Shown piece by piece: positions 54,316 through 64,000 of a DNA stretch of 64,000 bases. Every line of letters starts with the position of its first letter. The stretch's first letter is position 1. The stretch is from Arthonia radiata. Taxonomy: Eukaryota > Ascomycota > Arthoniomycetes > Arthoniales > Arthoniaceae. The stretch covers positions 2,248,336 to 2,312,335 of the forward strand of contig PSQN01000016.1 of the NCBI GenBank assembly GCA_002989075.1, in the 5' to 3' direction. The notes beneath the pieces are model-generated. The model searched no databases. It saw nothing but the letters and a program-made list of their open reading frames with translations, and was not told where the DNA came from. The position numbers and the translations under genes were made by a program.

Positions 54316-55724
54316 ATGACACCGCCGTCAACTGTGGAGATAGAATCAGCAGCTGAAGTTCTCAAACCTCTTCGTCATGTCTGCATTGCCTTTCTGGTCA
54401 TCGTAAGTTCGCCACCTGACTCTGACTCAATATAATATCTCTGGAAGGAACATGGAAGGCGTCTTGCCACACAACGATCACGGCTAAATGACCGTATACA
54501 GAATACTGTCTTCCTGGTCTTCCGCTTCGTGGCGGTTCTTTTCTTCAGGCCGAAGAGGCTGGCGCTCACATGGGACGACTATTTCCTGATACCTGCATAT
54601 ATCCTTACGCTTGGAATGATCGTGAACGGTCTAGGTACTTACGAGCAACGTCAGGCGTCTGTGGACAGACTGACCCGTCGCAGTTATCCACAAGAATGCA
54701 AGCAATCCGATCTTCAGTGCAGACTACTACATGGTGCATCCCGCAGCCATACCAGTGCTTAAGGCTGGGTTTGCTATGACCCAGCTCGTTACGCCAGCTT
54801 TCGCATTCACGCGTTTTTCTATCCTGGCTTTGTTCATCAGGATCTTTTACCGTCCTTACGTCCGTCGGATCAGCTATTTCCTGATCGCCTTCGTCGTTGT
54901 CCAGGTACTTGTTTTCAACATCACCGCTGCCGTGCAATGTCTGCCCTCCAACTACTATTGGGACCGTATCAATTACGGCATGTATGGAGGTCCAGGGAGG
55001 TGCCTCAACTTGGACCGCTTCTACATAACGTACGTTTCGACGTTGACGCAAGATCTTGATCCTCCGAAGTTGTCGCGCTGACCCCGTTCCTAGGTTCCAA
55101 GGCCCGGAGATGTTCGTGGACTTGGTATGCATTCTTCTTCCGCTTCCTGAGATATGGAAGCTACAAAGCAGCCGAGGACGAAAGATCGGGCTTACAACGC
55201 TGTTCCTGACGGGCATCATAGCACTGATGGCCAACTGCTTCCGGCAATGGGTCTTCGTCAAGAACCCCGTCACGGCCTTCACACCGAGGATGACGAACAA
55301 CACGCAGATGTGGACGGTCGCTGAGCCGAGCATATGCTTTGTTGCAGCATGCTTGCCGGCAATGCATCCCCTGGCGAAGGGATTATACCCCTCCGTGATC
55401 AAGGCTCGCCTGCAGGGTCGACCCATGCGACTCCCCGAGCGACTCTCACAGCAGCCTCTCAGATCAATGTCTGAGGGCCGGCAGCGGCTTATGGATCTTG
55501 AAGAGAGAGCTGGCACGCCGGCCAGCATTGTCCGTCCTGGGACTGCGGGTGGCTACGAGGCCAAGGCGGCGAGGGTTGGGGTATCGCACGAGATCGACAC
55601 CTCTGCATTACCTAGCGTGCCGCTGGAAGACTGGCGACATTTCAAGTACGGTCAAGGTGTCTTGGTCCGAAGAGAGATCACAGTGACGCAGGAGGATCTG
55701 ATTGAAGACATTCTTGGCTTTTAG
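54316..55724 (+). CDS. Seven-transmembrane rhodopsin-domain protein (PTH11-related family)
   Basis: Four exons: 54316-54402, 54502-54634, 54684-55029 and 55094-55724, giving 398 residues; introns are 99, 49 and 64 bases. Membrane segments include FLVINTVFLVFRFVAVLFF, DYFLIPAYILTLGMIV, LVTPAFAFTRFSILALFIRIF, YFLIAFVVVQVLVFNITAAV, MFVDLVCILLPLPEIWKL, GLTTLFLTGIIALMANCF and a seventh near SICFVAACLPAMHPLAKG. LTWDDYFLIPAY, NITAAVQCLP and LPLPEIWKLQ are typical of the fungal integral membrane rhodopsin domain family. Members include PTH11 of the rice blast fungus, but most have no known ligand. The cytoplasmic tail of about 120 residues is charged. No CFEM domain is seen. Confidence 0.88.
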
Positions 55725-56103
55725 CGCTCACGATTCCACGCATGTACATAATTCTGACGCTGACGACGAGTCTAATTCACGAACGAAGTATATGCAATTT
55801 TGGACAGGCGCGATTTTCTTGTGTCTCAGGAATGGAAACATGCTTCATCAAGCGGCACCAGGGTAAAAGACACAAACAAAGTAATGACCACCATCATCCA
55901 ACTGAATTGTGTGAAAAAGTAATAATGAGGCTGAGTGAGGATCCCTTGCACGCCCTTGGTCCCCGATCTGCCCCCACCACTGCCCAGCCTTGGCAAAGCC
56001 AATGAGATCTGGAAAATTAGGATGACGAGCATCTCGCTGGACCCCTTGTGCCTTTGTATTCTCCACTCCCAAGAACTTACATTCCCTTTCTCACGTTCAA
56101 ATA
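55725..56103. promoter_or_regulatory. Upstream region of the squalene monooxygenase gene
   Basis: 379 bases, no gene. A CT-rich stretch (about 56060-56098) lies directly before the start. Confidence 0.35.
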
Positions 56104-57708
56104 ATGCCATACATACTCGATACACCCCCTTCCGAGAAAGAAGAAAAGCTTTTCACAGACCCACGCGAAGAGCGCCGGCGCCTTCACCATGAGGCAGACG
56201 TGGTCATTGTCGGCGCAGGAATCCTTGGGTCCGCGATAGCCACCACCTTCGCCCGACAAGGCCGCTCCGTTATACTGCTGGAGAAGAGCTTGAAAGAACC
56301 GGATCGGATTGTCGGCGAGCTGCTACAACCTGGCGGTGTTGCTGCTTTGCGCAAGCTAGGTCTGCAGGAGTGTCTGGAGAATATCGATGCGGTGGTGGTT
56401 AATGGCTACGAGTGCTTCTACTACGGCGAGCCTGTCATGATACCATATCCGGCCGAAAAAGATGAGGAGAACGTATGGCAAGGCAAGAAACCAGAGGGTC
56501 GGAGTTTCCATCACGGTCGCTTTGTACAGAAACTTCGGGAGGCCGCTATGCGCGAGCCCAATGTTACCGTGGCGGAGACTTCGGCTCACTCCTTGGTGAA
56601 GAGTCACTCGACGGGACAAGTCTTGGGCGTGGAGTGCAAGACAAGAGGCGAGAAAGACTACTATTTTGGACACTTGACTGTGGTCTCCGACGGTTATAAT
56701 TCCGTGTTCAGGAATCAAGCTACAGTTGCGAAAAACCAAGGACAACCCTCACACACCGACTCAAGGAAGCCAATATCAAAGTCGAAATTCTATGGCCTCG
56801 AGCTACACGACTGCCCATTGCCATCCCCACAGCATGGCCATGTCGTCCTCGGCTCACAGGCTCCTATCCTATTATACCAGATCGGAACGCATGAGACGCG
56901 CATTTTGGTTGACGTACCGACGAATACACCCACAGCTTCTGTGGCCAATGGTGGCGTGAAAGGTCACCTGCGGAAGGAGGTACTGCCATCGCTGCCAGCG
57001 CAGGTACAGCCGTCTTTCGATGAGGCATTAAAGAAAGCCGAACATCCGGAGAAGATGGTCGCTGCAGAGATCCAAAGTGCGCCTACGGGACCAGCAATCA
57101 AGAGCATGCCGAACAGCTTCTTGGCGTCTACGACCAACCAAACACCTGGATTGCTTATCCTTGGAGACGCACTAAACATGCGACATCCACTGACTGGAGG
57201 TGGTATGACGGTCGCGCTTAACGATGTCGTGTTGCTGTCATCACTCCTCTGTCCGGACCGGATCAGCTCCTTCGCCGACCCTGCGCCCGTACTAAAAGCT
57301 CTCAAGACCTTCCACTGGCAGCGCAAGCATCTCTCATCCGTCATCAACATCCTGGCTCAAGCGCTCTACTCTCTGTTCGCAGCTGGTGACGACGAGCTCA
57401 GGACTCTACAAATGGGCTGCTTCAGATACTTCCAGCGCGGCGGCGAGTGCATCAGAGGACCGACAGGTCTGCTGGCTGGTCTGACGCCTCGGCCATCGAT
57501 ACTCATTTACCACTTCTTCTCCGTTGCGATGCTCGCCATCTGGCTGTACATCATGGAAGGGATGCCACAGAGAGAGCCAAGCGGTAAGATTGTGCCTCAG
57601 CGTGCGAGCCTCTTGGGAGCACCTGTCCGCGCGTTGAAATCCCCAGCAATATTTTGGAAGGCCTGTGTGGTCATCTTTCCATACATTATTGCAGAGCTGC
57701 AGACGTGA
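56104..57708 (+). CDS. ERG1: Squalene monooxygenase (epoxidase)
   Basis: Rate-limiting FAD enzyme of ergosterol synthesis in the ER; target of allylamine antifungals. Single exon of 534 residues. The FAD Rossmann motif is ADVVIVGAGILGSAIA (GAGILG 37-42), followed by GELLQPGGVAALRKLGL. VVSDGYNSVFRNQ and GDALNMRHPLTGGGMTVALNDVVLLS near 353 are the other FAD and family signatures. HFFSVAMLAIWLYIMEG and IFWKACVVIFPYIIAEL near the end are membrane segments. Somewhat longer than most fungal homologs. The stop falls inside a GTGAGT, so an extra terminal exon cannot be excluded, although PYIIAEL is already a normal end. Confidence 0.95.
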   Translation: MPYILDTPPSEKEEKLFTDPREERRRLHHEADVVIVGAGILGSAIATTFARQGRSVILLEKSLKEPDRIVGELLQPGGVAALRKLGLQECLENIDAVVVNGYECFYYGEPVMIPYPAEKDEENVWQGKKPEGRSFHHGRFVQKLREAAMREPNVTVAETSAHSLVKSHSTGQVLGVECKTRGEKDYYFGHLTVVSDGYNSVFRNQATVAKNQGQPSHTDSRKPISKSKFYGLELHDCPLPSPQHGHVVLGSQAPILLYQIGTHETRILVDVPTNTPTASVANGGVKGHLRKEVLPSLPAQVQPSFDEALKKAEHPEKMVAAEIQSAPTGPAIKSMPNSFLASTTNQTPGLLILGDALNMRHPLTGGGMTVALNDVVLLSSLLCPDRISSFADPAPVLKALKTFHWQRKHLSSVINILAQALYSLFAAGDDELRTLQMGCFRYFQRGGECIRGPTGLLAGLTPRPSILIYHFFSVAMLAIWLYIMEGMPQREPSGKIVPQRASLLGAPVRALKSPAIFWKACVVIFPYIIAELQT

Positions 57709-58492
57709 GTGCCGATGTTGACCAATGGCAATTGCTTATTAAAGACGTGGTGTCTACCTCCAATACCTCAAATGAGCAGAAGAATCACAGCGCATACAGG
57801 CTTGCCGCTACAACGCCTGTGATGTATACTCTGAGCAAGACCGATGGGCAACAGCCGCGAAGATACATCTAGCGCGCGAGGCGCCAGACTGGTGTCTCAT
57901 AATCTGCGCACGACCTTTCCGTATCGATACGCGTAGTGGTTGGACGTAATCTGACCCCGTCCTGAGAACATGGCTTTGGCGTGGCTCATGATTATGGGGG
58001 ATGGCGGGCCGATAACATCAAGGATGAAAATAAACAAGAAGACTGGACTGGGCCACCCACCACGCCGCGTATAGCTGCGTTGGGACATGGCACAAGGACA
58101 TGACGATGAGCAAGCCACGTATCATGGAGGCACGGAGGCAAAGGCTTGAAGTGGATGTTTTGGTTAATACAGAATATGAAGAGTATAAGACACTTTTGCA
58201 GGTAGACTTGCCTTTAGGGTAGCAAGGTCCAGCAGCGTCTTGCGATCACATTTTCTGCGTTCTTTCGTCTCTTCTTCGCCCTACACAACCTGGCTGCTCC
58301 CATCTTACCTGCAGTACTTGATACATAATCTCATAATTTTGGCCCCCAGATCATGGTGCGCGGGCGCTAGCACACTAGCGCAAGTCAATGGCCAGCAGAG
58401 CCTCGAAGCTTCTCGGACGCCTCACAAAGCAAAGGCAGCATACGATTACCCACCTCCCTCCGCCAGAGATAAATTGCAAAGCTCAGCTCAAG
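57709..58492. other. Interval before the Cuz1-like gene
   Basis: About 780 bases without a supported gene. A CT-rich stretch lies at 58255-58310. An in-frame ATG at 58388 continues into the Cuz1-like gene and would add 35 residues; it is judged part of the leader because those residues are not conserved-looking. Confidence 0.35.
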
Positions 58493-59556
58493 ATGTCGTC
58501 AAATACGCCAACACAGCTAGAAGCAGACTCACCATCCTTCACCGAAATGTCCGTCGGCGACGTCGAAGCCATCGGCGCAAACTGTCAAGCACCCTTCTGC
58601 AACCAGCTCGACTTCCTCCCCTTCAAGTGTGAGAGCTGTAAAGGGTAGGTGCGTCACGTAACCGCGTCCATTGATCATGCCATTGACTGACACCCGCCAG
58701 CAAATACTGCCTCGACCACCGCACCGAGACCGCGCACAACTGCCCCAAAGCCGGCGCATGGGCGGCAGCGCGACGACAACAGTCGATATCACAGACACCG
58801 CTCGCACCTAAGCCTACAATTCTTACACATGACCAGCAGTGTTCCCGTGCCGACTGCAAGACGCTTATCAACACACCGCTCGTGCAGGGTATCTACTGCC
58901 AATCATGCTCGCGCGACTACTGCCTTCAGCACAGGTTGCAAGAGAACCATGACTGTGATAAGATTCCACGACCTCAGAAAAGCGATGGTGGCGTGGGCGA
59001 TGCGCTGAGCAAGCTGCGCGCATGGGGCGCAAGTAGAAAGGCGTCAGCAAGTGGTTCTGCGTCCTCGCCGAAGGGAAGCGTGAGCGTTACAGCACCGCTG
59101 GCGCGGACAGAGACCAACAAGACGAGCTCGAAGCTGCAGCGGATTGTGAGCCCTTTCAAGAGCACTCGGATAACGAAACCCTCGGCCGCGATTGTGCAGA
59201 TGAACAATCTGAAGAAGACTGCGAAGGGCGATGCGAAGATACCGCCGGATGCGAGGGTGTATGTGCATCTGGAGGCTGTGGCTGAGGGCGAGGGTATTGC
59301 TGGTGCGAAGGTGCCGAGAGCGGACGCTTTTTACAGTAAGGATTGGAGCGTAGGGAAGGTGCTAGATGCGGCGGCGAAGACACTGGCGGTGACGAACGTG
59401 AATAACAGAGGCGGTGGAGAGGAGGAGAGGTTGCGTGTGTTCCATGTGGATGGAGGAAAGCTGCTGCCGTTTAGTGAGAAGTTGGCGGCGACGGGCGTGA
59501 AGAGTGGGGATACGCTGGTGTTGTTGAGAGGTGTAGGAGCCGCGGACGCCGTATAG
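58493..59556 (+). CDS. AN1-type zinc finger protein with ubiquitin-like C-terminus, Cuz1/ZFAND1-like
   Basis: Exons 58493-58644 and 58701-59556, with a 56-base intron, give 335 residues. Two AN1 zinc fingers stand in tandem: residues 31-65 (CQAPFCNQLDFLPFKCESC, then CLDHR and HNC) and about 95-135 (CSRADC, YCQSCSRDYCLQHR, NHDC). The intron falls inside the first finger. A basic linker rich in Ser and Lys follows. The C-terminal 95 residues (VYVHLEAVAEGEG to SGDTLVLLRGVG) look like a ubiquitin-like fold. This layout is that of Cuz1, which links Cdc48 and the proteasome under arsenite stress; the same role here is inference. Starts at 58388 or 58550 are possible. Confidence 0.88.
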
Positions 59557-59831
59557 CTAGCGTTTGAAAGTGAACGAATAATGAACTCTGACGTATGAGA
59601 TGTTGATTATTGCGAGTGGTCTTCCATCTGATCTCGTCCATGTGCTGACGCGATCTGAAAGCACGCGTCTCGGGGCAACCTTCCCCGGAGTGCCGCGGTC
59701 GCTTTTGTTTACACTCCCAATCGCGCTTGCCAGTTTGCGCCGTGGTGAATCGCAGCACCCGTTGGATCATCACTTCGTCCTCATCCTCTGTCAAGCATTT
59801 CAAGAGCAGCGCGCAGTCCTCAGAATCCACC

Positions 59832-61607
59832 ATGTCCCGCCGCGCAGCCGCCGCGCCAGTGAACTACACAATCGACCAAGAGGCGCCCTCCGATTCCGAC
59901 CTCGACTCACGCTCTCCATCGAAAGCGCAACCAAAACCCACCACAAAGCGCAACCGCGCGGCCTCCACCACCAAAACCGCCTCCAGTGCGTCCACAAAAA
60001 CCAGATCATCCAAACCGCGCGCTGCGCCGCCCAAACCTCGCACAGCCATCAAAGAGATCCCAGCAACCCAAGCCGCAGACGAAAGCGCCGATGAGTTCGA
60101 TAATCCCGGCGCCGACGAACGGGCCATGAGCACGCCCATGACAGCCACGAAGACGCGCGCGGATGCCGCTGCGCCCGTCGATACTGTGCCGGCGAAAGCG
60201 GCTAGTGAGGGTGCTGCGAAGCCGAAGGGGAAGCGAGGGAGGAAGGCCAAGGAGATTAAGACGGAGGTGCCGGATACGCATGTGGAGGTGAGTCTACAGC
60301 CGCCACGACGCTGATTTTGTGGTCTCTTGAGAGCCTTTCGGTTGTTGAAATGGAGGCGCTGTTTGAATATGCTTGTTCTGAGAGCAGATTATACTCGCTT
60401 GTGTGCTCTCTCAGAATGCATTGTGCTGACATAGCGCTATAGGATGCAGAGGGCGAGGCGCACGCGAGCAGCAATTTTGGGAAGAGCGCCGCGGTGAAAC
60501 AGCCGAGGCCGGGAAGGAGGGAGGTCGTGCCGGCTACGCAGGTGAATGAGGTGATGGATGTGGATGTGGATGGCGATGGCGGACTCGGCGGGGTCGTGGA
60601 GAAGGTGAAGGGGAAGGGAAAGGCTGAGACGAAGGCCGCAGGCAGGAAGAGGACGAGCACCGGCGTCGAAGACGAGCGCAGTAGTGATGGAAGCGCGAAG
60701 AAGCGAATGAGCGATATGAGCAAGCGTTTCGAGGCGCTGGAGGTGCGGTATGATCAGCTCAAAGACGTGGGCGTGAGGGAAGCAGAGAAGAACTACGATG
60801 CGCTCAAGAAATCGACGGATGAGCGTCAGAAGGCTGCCGAGAACCTGGCGTCGCATCTACGGACCGAGTTGGCAGTACAGTCGTCTGCTGCGGCCGAGGC
60901 TGGCGACTTGAGGTCGAAAGCGGAGAACTTGGATGCACTGACGGAGAAGCTCAAGGGTGAGAACAAGACCTTGGAGGCGAACTTGAAGAGCGCGCAGGCG
61001 GAGATGAAGGCATTACACGCGAGGCTTGCGGCGACAAGGGCGGGCTCGGAGCAGAAGGCTGGGCCGGGAACCGTAAAGAATGGCGTGGGTGGGAAGCAGA
61101 TGCCTGGCAATGCGGGTGCGGGTGCGGTTGCGCAGAAGATGGCTGTCAAGGAGCAACTGTACGGAGATCTTACGGGGCTGATTATACGAGATGTGAAAAG
61201 GATGGAAGATGAAGATGGCAGTATGGACGTGTATGACTGCATACAGACGGGCAAGAACGGCAGTAAGTCTACCTTTTGCTCCTTTGTTCGTCCACAGAAG
61301 TTCAGTACTGACAGACGATGTAGCACTGCGCTTCCACCTCTCAGTACCGAACCCACAGCCGTCTGGCGTTCCTTATGGCGACGCTGACCTCGAATACGCG
61401 CCACTACTCGACCCATCAAATGACCGAACGCTGATGGAGTTGCTCCCTGATTACTTGACTGAAGAAATCATGTTTCCACAAAGAGAGGCGCAAAGGTTCT
61501 ATGGTCGTATCAACGAATTTATCATGAAGTCGCGGCCGGCTCAGCAGCCTGATGCTGATGCTGTGGAGCAGGATGGTGATGCGGAGGGCGGCGAAGAAGC
61601 TCTTTAG
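59832..61607 (+). CDS. Monopolin-type chromosome segregation protein Csm1/Pcs1
   Basis: Three exons: 59832-60287, 60443-61262 and 61324-61607; introns are 155 and 61 bases; 519 residues. The first 230 residues are disordered, rich in Ala, Lys, Thr and Pro, with basic nuclear-signal-like runs (KPKGKRGRKAK). A coiled coil covers about 225-345 (MSKRFEALEVRYDQLKD to MKALHARLAATRAG). The C-terminal globular domain begins at LYGDLTGLIIRDVKRMEDEDG and continues through VYDCIQTGKNGSTALRFHLSVP to LMELLPDYLTEEIMFPQREAQRFYGRINEFI. That is the Csm1/Pcs1 C-terminal fold that binds kinetochore partners in yeasts. The product acts at kinetochores or rDNA in model fungi. Confidence 0.9.
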
Positions 61608-61875
61608 CGAGGTGGACCTTCGTTGTGGAATGAATAGAGCAAGACAGGGGGTGCTAAATGCTATTTTTCCACTGGCTTGATGATATACCCGGAGGCGTTG
61701 AGGAACTGAGGAGGTATCACTATAAGATAGATTAATGATAAAACCTCAACATTTGCGATTACTTCCGTTACGAATCAGCTCCATTGAGCCGGGCAGCAGC
61801 CTTCTATGATTTCTGTTTACATGCATCTTGCAAGGCGCCTCGTAATGCCAATGCTATTCGGACAATCTTGTCACA

Positions 61876-62727
61876 TTACGGTGATTGCGTCTGGCCAGTG
61901 TGCCTATCTCGCTGGAAGTAATCCCATTGTCCCTCCACCGGCTTCTCCACGAGCTCGTCCCATCTGCATGCTGTTAGCGCGCAGCAACTTCGACTGTGAA
62001 AGAACGATTGCACATACACCTGATGATCCCTCATCGTACTCACCAACTCCAGCTCTCCCCTCGCCACATTCACCACCTCCTCAATCAACCCACTTCCAAT
62101 CTTATGCTCGATCTCCGATATCCTGTCGCGCGTTAGCACCCTATCCACCCCTCCGTCTCCCCAATCAAATGAAGTCACTCACTGATCACTACTCAACCCC
62201 GGCTCATCCTCCACATAAACGTGCGACGGCACAATCTCATGCGCCTCCATCCCCACGCCGAATTCCTTCGCCTGATCCTCCCCCAATTCATCGCCCATCC
62301 GCGGTCCCTCCGTGCGCTCCACCCCCGCGTCATCACTCCATTCGATGTACCGATCATCTCTCTCGTCCTTCCGCTGCGGCAGGTACCCCTTTCCGCTCAG
62401 CATCAATCTTGCCAAACTACGTTCTGGCGTGTTTTCCTGCTTATCCGCGAGGGCCCGCATGCGGGTCTGCCATTCGGACAGCCCGGCGGGGGTGGTGGAC
62501 TCGACGATCGCGAGGCGGTGCCGTGTCAGCGCTTCGGCGGACTGGCGGTAGACGGAGTCGGGGGGGAGGGAGGACAGCCGCGTGAGCGTTTGGTTGTAGA
62601 GGTAGATGAGGTGTGGGCGGGGGGTTGGGTGCGTGAAGAGGCCTGTGAGGCCGGTGGGGGTGTTGGCGTGCAGGTGGGTGCCTTTGCCTTTTACGATTGT
62701 GGCGAGGCGGACGGCTGTGGTGCGCAT
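61876..62727 (-). CDS. Mitochondrial complex I accessory subunit (29.9 kDa, NDUFA5 family)
   Basis: Accessory subunit of NADH:ubiquinone oxidoreductase. Three exons on the minus strand: 62183-62727, 62018-62122 and 61876-61963; introns are 60 and 54 bases, both with GCTAAC branch sites. The product is 245 residues. The start is MRTTAVRLATIV, with an Arg-rich presequence-like N-terminus. TPTGLTGLFTHPTPRPHLIYLYNQTL and SVYRQSAEALTRHRLAIVE are the family core. The spliced C-terminus reads MRDHQVWDELVEKPVEGQWDYFQR, matching the conserved end of fungal 29.9 kDa subunits. The last intron uses a GTATGT donor in phase 2, fixed by that match. Confidence 0.93.
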
Positions 62728-63043
62728 CGTGGGTGGAGTGGGCGGTGAGGATGGTGGTGTCTTGGTCAAGATGGAGAGGATGGGATGGGAGAATTGGGAG
62801 CTTTGATGTCAATGATTTGGTCGGAGTTAAGAGGATGACATGACTCGTGTGCTGGTTTTGGGAGTGCTAATGGGGAAACGTAGGAGTGAGCATTGAACCT
62901 TGCGATCCAACGTCGAAGTGCTGGCTGCTGCGTGCTTAAAAGTCCGTAGATATAAGACGCGCAACACATCTATGGAAGACAGAATAGCACTCTGTTGACA
63001 CCCTCCTCCATCGTCAGGCGCAAGTCGCCGCTCCCCCTCCGCA
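62728..63043. promoter_or_regulatory. Divergent region between the complex I subunit and PDI genes
   Basis: 316 bases between divergent starts, presumed promoters of both. No gene seen. Confidence 0.35.
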
Positions 63044-64000
63044 ATGCGCCTCCTTCAATCTCTCCTGGTCTCCCTTGCGTTCGCAAGCCATGCCTTTGCC
63101 GAGCCCGCAGGGAAAGACAAGTCAAGCAAGGACGATTCAAAAGCGTCCAAGAAAGATGCTGTTGACCCCACGGACGAGCCGCAGGACACCACTTTCAACA
63201 AGCAGACCGTACCTCCAATACCAATGATCAAGGGCGACGACTTCGAGAAGCAGATCTCCCATGGCTACTGGCTGATAGAAGCTTTCTCCCCGTATTGTGG
63301 CCACTGCAAGCACCTCGCGCCCAAATGGCAGACGCTTTACGAATATTACTACACCTCAGATCCGCTGCCCGCATCCTCCTCGAATAATGACCCAGACCAT
63401 CCCTTAAATTCGTTCAGCAACTACTATGACTTCAAATGGGGCAAATTAGATTGCGTTGCCAGCGCCGATACATGCACCGAGCTCGATATCAACATGTATC
63501 CCACGGTCCTGCTATACAAGGACGGCAAGCAGATGAAGAACCAGACTGGAGATCACGAAATAGAGAAGCTGATGACCTTCATCGAGGACGGCCTAGAAAA
63601 AATCAAGCCTGGCAGCCGGCCTGAAGGTGGCGTCATGCTTCCTGAGGTCGGCGCGAAGGGCTCTGGTCTCATCGAGGGCAAGAAGCGAGAGGAGGACGGC
63701 ACCGGCATCATGCCCGCCAGGAAAGACTCCAAAGACTTCACCCCCACCTCCTCAAGCAAACACCCCGACAGCACCAAAAAAGCCTCCAAACACCCCACCG
63801 CATCCTCCCCAGACACACCCGCCTCCGCCAAAACCTTCGCCGAACTCCTCCCACCCCCCTACTCCTCCTCTGTCTCCCTCTCCCCACCCGACCCCCACGG
63901 CCTCTCCACGCCCTTGGACACCGAAAATTTCACCACCACCGTCACCCAAACCCTCGACCCCTGGCTCATAAAATTCTACGCCCCCTGGTGCCACCACTGC
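63044..64000 (+). CDS. Protein disulfide isomerase-like protein, cut by window end
   Basis: Open from ATG at 63044 to the last base (319 residues so far), so the 3' end lies beyond the window. Residues 1-19 are a signal peptide (LLQSLLVSLAFASHAFA). The first thioredoxin domain has CGHC at 85-88 in EAFSPYCGHCKHLAPKW, and a DINMYPTVLLYKDGK strand with the cis-proline. A Ser/Pro/Lys-rich linker at about 220-280 follows. A second thioredoxin domain begins at WLIKFYAPWCHHC, with CHHC at 316-319 as the window ends. This two-domain layout with a long linker resembles fungal membrane-bound PDI relatives (Eps1-like), but the anchor cannot be seen. It acts in ER oxidative folding by inference. Confidence 0.9.
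   Translation, partial: MRLLQSLLVSLAFASHAFAEPAGKDKSSKDDSKASKKDAVDPTDEPQDTTFNKQTVPPIPMIKGDDFEKQISHGYWLIEAFSPYCGHCKHLAPKWQTLYEYYYTSDPLPASSSNNDPDHPLNSFSNYYDFKWGKLDCVASADTCTELDINMYPTVLLYKDGKQMKNQTGDHEIEKLMTFIEDGLEKIKPGSRPEGGVMLPEVGAKGSGLIEGKKREEDGTGIMPARKDSKDFTPTSSSKHPDSTKKASKHPTASSPDTPASAKTFAELLPPPYSSSVSLSPPDPHGLSTPLDTENFTTTVTQTLDPWLIKFYAPWCHHC

Noticed and set aside
1-64000. tRNA, rRNA, CRISPR or transposable elements
   Set aside because: No B-box-bearing cloverleaf, rRNA segment, regular short repeat-spacer pattern, transposase or reverse transcriptase motif was recognised by reading; a covariance-model search would be more sensitive.

Overview
The window is nuclear DNA of a filamentous ascomycete (Pezizomycotina). 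The evidence is compact genes with GT-AG introns, mostly about 50 to 155 bases, with CTAAC or CTGAC branch sites. The gene set is fungal: squalene monooxygenase, Bud4, Atg3, Mrh4, a Cuz1-like AN1 protein, a Csm1/Pcs1 monopolin subunit, a PTH11/rhodopsin-type membrane protein and an Est1-type protein. The style fits a dothideomycete-like genome, but class is an inference. I saw no ribosomal RNA, tRNA, CRISPR array, or whole virus-like or transposable element.

Region by region. 0.6-1.8 kb holds an orphan three-exon gene, followed at 1.94-3.26 kb by a degenerate array of about nine 140-165 base units. 3.6-7.7 kb holds a divergent pair: the mitochondrial DEAD-box helicase Mrh4 and a DUF2786 protein. 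9.3-17.4 kb is the accessory part. It has four intact tandem paralogs of a small secreted six-cysteine protein that I cannot assign to any known family, one decayed fifth copy, a duplicated upstream segment, and then a secreted protein built of two kinds of internal repeat. 18.2-34.9 kb is dense housekeeping: ribosomal protein L12, thymidylate synthase, Bud4, Oma1, CCT theta, Alg5, CSN6, an NFKBIL1/J-like protein and an NSRP1-like splicing regulator. 34.9-39.7 kb is gene-poor and holds a second repeat array (period about 205 bases) and possible remnants. 39.7-47.6 kb holds an Est1-type protein, a 23-base poly-C run, a RING protein and a medium-chain reductase. 47.8-64 kb holds a Nudix hydrolase, Atg3, mitochondrial EF-G2, a seven-TM protein, squalene monooxygenase, a Cuz1-like protein, Csm1/Pcs1, a complex I subunit (29.9 kDa/NDUFA5 type) and a protein disulfide isomerase cut by the window end.

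The housekeeping genes span separate pathways and do not form one system. The most likely undescribed item is the secreted six-cysteine family at 9.75-15.2 kb. All four intact members have exactly six cysteines in the mature chain, with cysteines 2 and 3 always 14 residues apart, and a shared C-terminal Leu/Ile-Cys ending. The neighbouring repeat-rich secreted protein at 16.1 kb may share its extracellular setting. Exon boundaries were worked out by hand from frame continuity, splice consensus and family conservation.
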